Shown here: positions 58,484 through 64,000 of the stretch, in pieces | How the letters are laid out: every line of letters starts with the position of its first letter | Numbering within the stretch: the first letter of the stretch is position 1 | NCBI RefSeq assembly: GCF_001467585.1 | Contig: NZ_LNXY01000031.1 | Location: forward strand, 78,669 to 142,668 | Origin: Legionella drozanskii LLAP-1 | Lineage (GTDB): Bacteria; Pseudomonadota; Gammaproteobacteria; Legionellales; Legionellaceae | Reading direction: 5' to 3' | Length of the DNA stretch: 64,000 bases | Translations under genes and position numbers: made by a program | Notes under the pieces: generated by a model | Seen by the model: only the letters and a program-made list of their open reading frames with translations | Databases searched by the model: none | What the model was told of the DNA's origin: nothing

Positions 58484-59443
58484 TTAAACAACATCTCCAA
58501 CCCAAGCTGCGCCAAAATAGGGGCCCCAAAGTCCGAAATCAGTTGAAAAAATGAAATTAGTTTGTCCGAAAGGTCTTCTTGCTTCTAGTGCATTAAAGTA
58601 ATTGATTCCTTGGACCCCACCTTCTAGGTTGAGTGTTCCTTGAATCCATTCATGCGTATATTTAAGTCCTACTTTTGCTTCAATACTAGGTACTACAATT
58701 CTTAGGCTGTCTTTATCGACTGCGTTAACTACGCCTGCAGGTCCAGCAATGTATGCTGTAACATACCGATTTACACCATAGATAAGAGAAGTAGCAGCAT
58801 TACCTGTTACACTAAAACCATTTATCAAATTGTAGGAATAATCCATTCCTATAACTGGGCCCACACCCTCGAAATCGGCGTTACGGATTTGTTGTAAATT
58901 TGAAACCGATTGAAGTCTAAGCGCTGGAGGTACGGCCAAAAATTGTCTAGTTTGATCCAGGCGAATTTTAGCAAACTGGAAACCACCATAAAAACGCATT
59001 TTCTTCCATGCACTCATGTCAACCTGTTGGCCAACTAGAAGGTTAACTTGATCGAATTTATTTTGTAGACGCAATCTATACGGCTCGAATGCAAAAGCAA
59101 ATGGAATTGACCCAGAATAGCCACCACGATCAGAATCTTTATCATAGTGTATATAGGTCATAGTGATATCATTTCCTGTGTTGAAATGATAAGACCCTTG
59201 TAAGCGATATCCCCAACCCCATCGTGGTCTAACACTATTAAAACCATAATCTGGATTGAATTCATAAGCTAGACCACTTGTATACGCTGGCTGCCAGTAA
59301 AGCGCTTCTGCCCCAATGTCCCATTTCTTGGCTTCACAAGGAACTGTGACGTTACCAGGGGTGCAAACAGGACCCATGGTACCAGCTAATGCTGCACTGC
59401 CAGCTAAAGCAAGAACAGCTGCTGCTGTTGTTCTTTTCAACAT
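58484..59443 (-). CDS. Legionella-type major outer membrane protein, paralogue 1
   Basis: 319 residues with signal peptide (cleavage near LAG). The mature N-terminus [32 protein letters not shown] is the hallmark of the Legionella MOMP family (abundant cysteine-linked porins that also bind host complement in L. pneumophila). The rest is alternating beta strands ending ..GPYFGAAWVGDVV. The ATG at 59443 has GGAG five bases upstream; the GTG at 59449 overlaps that site. It lies downstream of its paralogue with a terminator between, so its expression probably depends on read-through. Confidence 0.93.
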   Translation of the reverse strand: MLKRTTAAAVLALAGSAALAGTMGPVCTPGNVTVPCEAKKWDIGAEALYWQPAYTSGLAYEFNPDYGFNSVRPRWGWGYRLQGSYHFNTGNDITMTYIHYDKDSDRGGYSGSIPFAFAFEPYRLRLQNKFDQVNLLVGQQVDMSAWKKMRFYGGFQFAKIRLDQTRQFLAVPPALRLQSVSNLQQIRNADFEGVGPVIGMDYSYNLINGFSVTGNAATSLIYGVNRYVTAYIAGPAGVVNAVDKDSLRIVVPSIEAKVGLKYTHEWIQGTLNLEGGVQGINYFNALEARRPFGQTNFIFSTDFGLWGPYFGAAWVGDVV

Positions 59444-59460
59444 GATCACTCCGTTAATCT

Positions 59461-59492
59461 AAAAAAAAGCCCATCAACAAGTGATGGGCTTT
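59461..59492 (-). terminator. Terminator between the two MOMP genes
   Basis: AAAGCCCATCA / TGATGGGCTTT stem with five-base loop and an eight-T tail on the - strand, between the stop of paralogue 2 and the start of paralogue 1. Confidence 0.85.
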
Positions 59493-59513
59493 AATACAGC
59501 ATAAGCTGACTAA

Positions 59514-60632
59514 TTATACAACGTTACCAACCCACTTTAGACCAGCATAAGGACCGTTGAAAGCAACGTCGCTTGAACGATCTTCGAAGCCTAAGTGACG
59601 ACGGATTCCAAAGCCATCAACAAATGTGCCATGGTTTAACACAGTGTGTCTAGCATTGAAGTAGTTAACCCACATGTAACCAACGTCCAGAGTTAAATCA
59701 CCTGATGCCATAGCATAACTGTATTTAGCACCCAATTTACCTTCTAACTCAGGAACCATAATAGTTCTGTTATGACGGTTGCCAGTGTTGAAGTTATTCA
59801 AGCCTAGGCCAGCTGGAGCTAATGCTGGTAGTGCTGGGAAACCAACAGCTACTGGGAGAACTGACACAGGGAATGCTGGATCAAATTGGAATGAAGGTCT
59901 GCTAGAGCCAATCAACAGAGATGTTGCACCGTTAGCATAGACGCTGAAACCATTTCCAACAACATAGTTCATGTCAAGACCGAAACGAGGACCGAAACCG
60001 TTGAATCTTGCTTCACGTCGGTTCTCATTACCATTCAACAAGCCACCATTGAAACCACCGAAGCCACCATTGAAACCACCTAGGCCGAATCCACCAAAGC
60101 CATTGTTGTTGCGGTTACGACGTTGGTCAGCGATACGAGCGTACTGAACACCACCATGGAAACGCATGAACTTCCACTCGCTGAAGTCAACATGTTGTCC
60201 TAATTCAACGTTAACAGCATCCCAACGAGGACCTCTGTTATTGTTGTCATTATCAAAACCGAAGAGACCATTGTTATGATGACGGCGGTTATTGCTGTTA
60301 GTTGTATGGTACCAGTTAACGTTAATGTCGTTACCAGTGTGGAAATGGTAAGAACCTTCTAATTTGAAGCCCCAGTTCCAGTCGTTACGATAGCTATTGT
60401 TGAATCTAGTTTCATGCAAGTAAAGGTTGTTCCCACCCCACCAATTAGAACTTCCATTAGTGTATGTGGTATCCAAATAAAGGGCTTGTACACCGAAGTC
60501 CCAGGCAGTTCTTTCACAAGGAACTGTGACATTACCAGGGGTGCAAACAGGACCCATGGTACCAGCAAATGCTGCTGCACTGCTAGTCAAAGCGAGAACA
60601 GCTACTGCTGTCTTCTTTAAATTATTTAACAT
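59514..60632 (-). CDS. Legionella-type major outer membrane protein, paralogue 2
   Basis: 372 residues; signal peptide cleaved after A23 (AAFA), then [32 protein letters not shown], nearly identical to L. pneumophila MOMP at this end. It differs from its neighbour by two low-complexity inserts: an Asn/His stretch (about 112-133) and a Gly/Phe/Asn stretch (about 171-206, repeats of [11 protein letters not shown]), probably surface loops. The family end [13 protein letters not shown] is intact. It has a strong promoter and GGAGATGAAGC before the ATG, so it is likely the main highly expressed porin. Confidence 0.94.
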   Translation of the reverse strand: MLNNLKKTAVAVLALTSSAAAFAGTMGPVCTPGNVTVPCERTAWDFGVQALYLDTTYTNGSSNWWGGNNLYLHETRFNNSYRNDWNWGFKLEGSYHFHTGNDINVNWYHTTNSNNRRHHNNGLFGFDNDNNNRGPRWDAVNVELGQHVDFSEWKFMRFHGGVQYARIADQRRNRNNNGFGGFGLGGFNGGFGGFNGGLLNGNENRREARFNGFGPRFGLDMNYVVGNGFSVYANGATSLLIGSSRPSFQFDPAFPVSVLPVAVGFPALPALAPAGLGLNNFNTGNRHNRTIMVPELEGKLGAKYSYAMASGDLTLDVGYMWVNYFNARHTVLNHGTFVDGFGIRRHLGFEDRSSDVAFNGPYAGLKWVGNVV

Positions 60633-61022
60633 GCTTCATCTCCACTTTTTTATTATTAATTTCCCGTTTAGCCGTCAAACCACATCATGGGATTGACCAC
60701 AGTACGCAATCATCGCTCTATCCGAGAACGTACATAGGCAAATTATCAAGTGCTACTTTCTCAAAGTCAACACTATTTCCACAAATTTTCTTTATTAATT
60801 CCTTAAATTATCTAGCTCAGTGATCGACAATGTTTCTTTTGTGTTCACAGTAATTAATTCGCCGTCATATGCTTAATCCAGCGACAAACTGACCATCTCG
60901 GGCGAATCAATTTCCAAGCTATGTAACTATTTTGAATCAATAAGTTGACTAAACTTGCTTTACTTTATCAGAAAAGAAGTAGTGGAGACAATATCTTATT
61001 AAGGGGGATCAGAGCTGACAGG
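60633..61022. other. 390-base intergenic region with the MOMP promoter
   Basis: Holds the promoter at 60742-60770 and about 100 bases of MOMP leader. The remainder up to motY (about 60780-61022) is AT-rich, with no open frame, hairpin or RNA gene that I can support. Confidence 0.5.
60742..60770 (-). promoter_or_regulatory. Strong sigma-70 promoter of the MOMP paralogues
   Basis: On the - strand, TTGACT (60770-60765), 17-base spacer, GATAAT (60747-60742), each five of six consensus bases. The leader to the ATG at 60632 is about 100 bases. Confidence 0.7.
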
Positions 61023-61937
61023 TTATTTAATAATTTTAACCACTACGCGACGATTCACTCTCTTACCTACATCAGTGTCATTGGGAGCGGATGGATTTTT
61101 AACGCCATACCAAGTTATAGCTAAGTCACTTTCTTTTATACCAAGGCTCAATAAGTACTCTCTTACCCTTTTTGCACGTGCTTCAGATACTGCATTATTA
61201 TAGGATTTTCGACCCGTATTGTCGGTATAGCCAGCAATCTTCACCTTTTTCACTAATTGATCTGCTAGGCAATATTGCGCAACTTTTTTCAATTGCTCTT
61301 TCGAATCATCACTCAATTCAAAACTATCTGTATCAAAAAGCAACACTGATATTTTTATATCGGTATAATCAAAGGGTAATAAATTACCTAAACAACGTTG
61401 ATAACGTGAATAAACTTTTTGGAAGCGAATTGGAGAAAGTGAAACCGATATGGGAAAACCTTGTTCAGATAAATATTGAAAGCTGGTTTGGTATCCTTCC
61501 GCGAGATAATTTAATAGCTTAATCGTCTCACTCCTCGGTAAATAAACTGCATATTCTCCTGGATTAACTGAAGTTTTGGTCACTAAGAAAACTTGTCCAC
61601 TTGGTTTCCAAACCGGAGGTTTTGCAAATACCACAGCGGGTCGTTGCCTATCAACTTGTTGCCAATTACTGAGAACAAAATGGGCCGGTTTTGCGGCATA
61701 CTGTTCAAAATAGGCAATGCCATAATTTGGAACAGTTAAAGCCAATCCGCAACGTAAACGGTTACCCGTCATTCGCCAATTCTCTTCACCCATAGGACTT
61801 GCATAATAAAGAGTCAATGGTGCAGCAAAGCTATCTACTGCTGCTACACTTAATAAGACTGCAATATTTACTAACCTAAGGATATTCCTTAGCTTACAGT
61901 GGCTATCTATAAATTTTTGTAGATTTAGGCTACTCAT
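61023..61937 (-). CDS. motY: MotY-like OmpA-family periplasmic protein
   Basis: 304 residues with signal peptide (INIAVLLSVAAVDSFAA region, about 26-39). The N-terminal domain (about 40-185) matches the MotY-specific fold seen in Vibrio MotY (YASPMGEENWRMTGNRLRCGL..VPNYG.., PPVWKP, LSPIRFQKVYSRYQRCLGNLLPF). The C-terminal OmpA-like peptidoglycan-binding domain (about 190-304) has AGYTDNTGRKSYNNAVSEARAKRVREYL and GKRVNRRVVV. MotY builds the T ring that anchors stators of sodium/proton flagellar motors. Its position next to pyrC-rnt-prx repeats the P. aeruginosa order, where PA3526 is MotY. Divergent from pyrC. Confidence 0.8.
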   Translation of the reverse strand: MSSLNLQKFIDSHCKLRNILRLVNIAVLLSVAAVDSFAAPLTLYYASPMGEENWRMTGNRLRCGLALTVPNYGIAYFEQYAAKPAHFVLSNWQQVDRQRPAVVFAKPPVWKPSGQVFLVTKTSVNPGEYAVYLPRSETIKLLNYLAEGYQTSFQYLSEQGFPISVSLSPIRFQKVYSRYQRCLGNLLPFDYTDIKISVLLFDTDSFELSDDSKEQLKKVAQYCLADQLVKKVKIAGYTDNTGRKSYNNAVSEARAKRVREYLLSLGIKESDLAITWYGVKNPSAPNDTDVGKRVNRRVVVKIIK

Positions 61938-62006
61938 TTTTTGCTCGTCCAGCTTCTAACCGTGTTATCCTTCTCGAGTATCGGCAAATTTATCGGAATC
62001 TTTAGT

Positions 62007-63041
62007 ATGAAAACGCTCACCATTACTCGTCCAGATGATTGGCACGTCCATTTTCGCGATGGATTAGTTTTACATCATACTGTTCCGGCAACCGCCCGTC
62101 ATTTTGCACGTGCATTGATCATGCCTAATCTAAAACCTGCATTGATCACCGTGGATGCGGTCATTGCTTATCGCGAGCGAATTCTTGCCGCTTTACCAAA
62201 CGAATATGATTTTGCAGCTTATATGACACTCTACCTTAATGAGAAGGTAAGGCCAGAAGATTTGGAAGAGGCAAAAAATTTTCCTTATATCTTAGGAGCA
62301 AAATTATATCCCGCTGGAGCAACGACTAATTCGGATGAGGGTGCCCGCTCTTTGCGCGAACTTTATCCTTTATTTGAAATCATGCAGCAACAAAATCTGG
62401 TATTACAGATCCATGGTGAAGAAACAAAAGGAGATATTTTTCACCGGGAAGCAGCGTTTATTGAGAATTATTTAATTCCTTTGACCCAAAACTTTCCTAA
62501 ACTACGCATCGTTCTTGAGCATATTTCGACAGAAGTTGCCGTCGATTTTATTTTTCAAGCACCGCAAAATTTAGCAGCGACCATAACGCCTCATCATTTA
62601 TTGTATAATCGAAATCACCTTTTAGCAGGTGGGGTTAGACCTCATTATTATTGCCTGCCAATATTAAAGAAAGAGGGTGACCAACGGGCGCTGCAAAAAG
62701 CGGCTATGAGTGGCAATCCTAAATTTTTTGCAGGTAGCGACAGCGCTCCGCATGCGAAGGCCAATAAAGAAACTGCCTGTGGCTGTGCAGGCATCTACTC
62801 TGCTCCTTATGCAGTAGCGATGTACGCACAAGCCTTTGATCAACGCGATCAATTAAACAAACTTAATTCCTTTCTCGGTCGTTTTGGGGCTGAATTTTAT
62901 CAGCTTCCACTCAATCAAACCGAACTTAGTTTAGTAAAAACACCTCAATCCATTCCTGAAACACTACCTTTGGGGCAGGATCATGTCGTGCCCGTGGCTG
63001 CAGGCGAAAGCTTGGAATGGAGTGTTTATGAAGCGGTTTGA
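62007..63041 (+). CDS. pyrC: Dihydroorotase
   Basis: 344 residues (E. coli 348). Pyrimidine synthesis: cyclises carbamoyl aspartate to dihydroorotate. Seen: metal ligands H13 and H15 (DDWHVHFRDG), the carbamylated-lysine segment GAKLYPAGATTNSDEG, IHGEE, LEHIST, and the FFAGSDSAPHAKANKETACGCAGIY block with the catalytic Asp. The ATG at 62007 begins the conserved N-terminus, so the longer frame from 61941 is rejected. The 3' end overlaps rnt by 14 bases. Confidence 0.96.
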   Translation: MKTLTITRPDDWHVHFRDGLVLHHTVPATARHFARALIMPNLKPALITVDAVIAYRERILAALPNEYDFAAYMTLYLNEKVRPEDLEEAKNFPYILGAKLYPAGATTNSDEGARSLRELYPLFEIMQQQNLVLQIHGEETKGDIFHREAAFIENYLIPLTQNFPKLRIVLEHISTEVAVDFIFQAPQNLAATITPHHLLYNRNHLLAGGVRPHYYCLPILKKEGDQRALQKAAMSGNPKFFAGSDSAPHAKANKETACGCAGIYSAPYAVAMYAQAFDQRDQLNKLNSFLGRFGAEFYQLPLNQTELSLVKTPQSIPETLPLGQDHVVPVAAGESLEWSVYEAV

Positions 63042-63654
63042 TAGCATTTTATGTAATGAGCTCAAAGATAGATTCAGAGGTTTTCTTCCTGTGGTAGTTG
63101 ATTTAGAAACCGCCGGAATTGATCCACAAAAAAACGGCCTTCTCGAAATGTGTGTCGTTTTAGTTGAACTTAATAAGAAGGGTTATTTTACTCGTAGTTC
63201 AACTTATTTTGAGCATGTTTTACCTTTTGAAGGGTCTGAGCTGGATCAAAAATCACTTGAGTTTACTCAAATTGATCCTTTCCAACCTCTTCGTTTTGCG
63301 ATACATGAAAAACAGGCATTACTAAATTTATTTGGGCCTATTAATCAAGCCTTGAAAAAATTCAAATGCCAACGAGCAGTCTTAGTTGGGCATAACGCAT
63401 GGTTTGATTTATTGTTTATAAAAGAAGCAGTTAAGCGCACAGGTATTGTCTCACCATTTCACTCATTTACTTGCTTTGACACTGCAACCCTGGGCGGCTT
63501 TATTTATGGGCAAACTGTTTTAGCGAAGGCGGCGAAAGCCGCTGGCATTGATTTTGATACGAAGGAAGCTCATTCAGCCATCTATGACGCAGAAAAAACT
63601 GCAGATTTATTTTGCGCCATGCTTAATACATGGCGCGATACACAGGTTGGCTAA
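63028..63654 (+). CDS. rnt: Ribonuclease T
   Basis: 208 residues (E. coli 215). DEDDh 3'-5' exonuclease that trims tRNA and other stable RNA 3' ends. Motifs: VVDLETAGID (D, E), GHNAWFDLLFI (D), and HSAIYDAEKT (H, D). The ATG at 63028, starting MKRFDSILCNELKDRFRGFLP, lies inside the pyrC end, so the genes overlap and are coupled. Convergent with the peroxiredoxin gene. Confidence 0.95.
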   Translation: MKRFDSILCNELKDRFRGFLPVVVDLETAGIDPQKNGLLEMCVVLVELNKKGYFTRSSTYFEHVLPFEGSELDQKSLEFTQIDPFQPLRFAIHEKQALLNLFGPINQALKKFKCQRAVLVGHNAWFDLLFIKEAVKRTGIVSPFHSFTCFDTATLGGFIYGQTVLAKAAKAAGIDFDTKEAHSAIYDAEKTADLFCAMLNTWRDTQVG

Positions 63655-63673
63655 TGCCTTCAAAATGGACAAA

Positions 63674-64000
63674 TTATAAGTTATCAGAATGCTCAGAAAG
63701 ATATTCTGCGACACCTTTAGGAGAAGCTTTCATACCTGCTTGTCCTTTTTGCCAGCCAGCGGGGCATACTTCACCGTTCTCTTCAAAAAATTGTACAGCA
63801 TCGATAATACGTAATAATTCATCAATATTTCGACCGATAGGTAGATCATTGACGATTTGTGAACGCACCATACCATTCTTATCAATAATGAAAGCACCCC
63901 GGAAAGCCACACCCGCTACTGGATGTTCTACTCCATAAGATTGACAAATTGTGTGGGTTACATCGGCTGCCATTGTAAAGCTCACTGGTCCAATACCACC
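63674..64000 (-). CDS. 2-Cys peroxiredoxin (AhpC/TSA family), 5' end outside window
   Basis: C-terminal part of a peroxiredoxin; the frame is open to the window edge, so the start and the peroxidatic cysteine are not visible. Seen: VAFRGAFIIDKNGMVRSQIVNDLPIGRNIDELLRIIDAVQFFEENGEVCPAGWQKGQAGMK, with the resolving cysteine in the family VCPAGW motif. It reduces hydrogen peroxide and organic peroxides in the cytoplasm. Nineteen bases from the convergent rnt stop. Confidence 0.93.
   Translation of the reverse strand, partial: GGIGPVSFTMAADVTHTICQSYGVEHPVAGVAFRGAFIIDKNGMVRSQIVNDLPIGRNIDELLRIIDAVQFFEENGEVCPAGWQKGQAGMKASPKGVAEYLSEHSDNL

Noticed and set aside
59995-60110. Tandem repeats read as a CRISPR or satellite
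   Set aside because: The repeats are in frame and encode the Gly/Phe/Asn loop of the outer membrane protein; there are no spacers.
61941-62006. Longer N-terminus for dihydroorotase
   Set aside because: The conserved protein begins MKTLTITRPDDWHVHF at 62007; the extra residues are not family-like and lie in the motY divergent region.

Overview
The window looks like a chromosomal segment of an intracellular gammaproteobacterium of the order Legionellales (Legionella, Coxiella, Aquicella and relatives). The strongest pointers are two tandem paralogues of the Legionella major outer membrane protein family, both carrying the N-terminal [17 protein letters not shown] block, an LbtU-type siderophore porin, and several proteins with eukaryotic-like domains (protein kinase, ankyrin repeat, OTU cysteine protease, DOT1-like methyltransferase fold) scattered among housekeeping genes. 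No rRNA, tRNA, CRISPR array or transposase was seen. The two end genes, lpxD and a peroxiredoxin, are cut by the window edges.

Layout. 0-5.4 kb: lpxD (partial), polA and a secreted M13 metalloprotease. 5.5-14.1 kb: a kinase-like protein with a near-perfect sigma-70 promoter, a PAS-PAS-HK-REC-Hpt hybrid sensor kinase, and a single 1592-residue NRPS-like protein (formyltransferase, degenerate condensation-like region, adenylation, carrier, terminal reductase). 14.3-24.9 kb: small exported proteins, a FUSC transporter, fumC, a deaminase-fold protein, an ankyrin protein, a short-form NAD-glutamate dehydrogenase, an L-lactate dehydrogenase and queF. 24.9-29.7 kb: an AT-rich accessory island with a LuxR-type regulator, a 46-residue peptide gene, a protein with an HExxH motif, a SAM methyltransferase, an MFS exporter and a periplasmic binding protein. 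I read this island as a candidate RiPP (ribosomally made, modified peptide) locus, and it is the most interesting part of the window. 29.9-39.8 kb: rapA, an orphan lumazine synthase-like gene, a dicarboxylate symporter, a lone receiver protein, an effector-like unknown, rpiA-poxB and a serine-rich lipoprotein. 39.9-49.0 kb: an mdtABC/muxABC-type RND efflux operon with its outer-membrane channel. 49.2-54.3 kb: cystathionine beta-synthase, an OTU protein, a membrane-anchored methyltransferase, ihfB, dcd and an unknown protein. 54.4-60.6 kb: the slipin-NfeD pair, LbtU-like porin and the two MOMP paralogues. 61.0-64.0 kb: motY, pyrC, rnt and prx, a gene order also known from Pseudomonas aeruginosa (PA3526-PA3529).

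How it works together. Most genes are ordinary metabolism, envelope and DNA/RNA maintenance. Accessory material is of three kinds: host-interaction candidates, possibly substrates of a Dot/Icm-type type IV secretion system (inferred; no secretion genes are in the window); two small-molecule or peptide biosynthesis loci (the NRPS-like protein and the putative RiPP island); and non-coding repeats, namely a family of short GGTTGGGC palindromes between genes and a 76-base two-hairpin element that forms the end of the NRPS gene. All functional calls come from reading motifs by eye; no database search was run.
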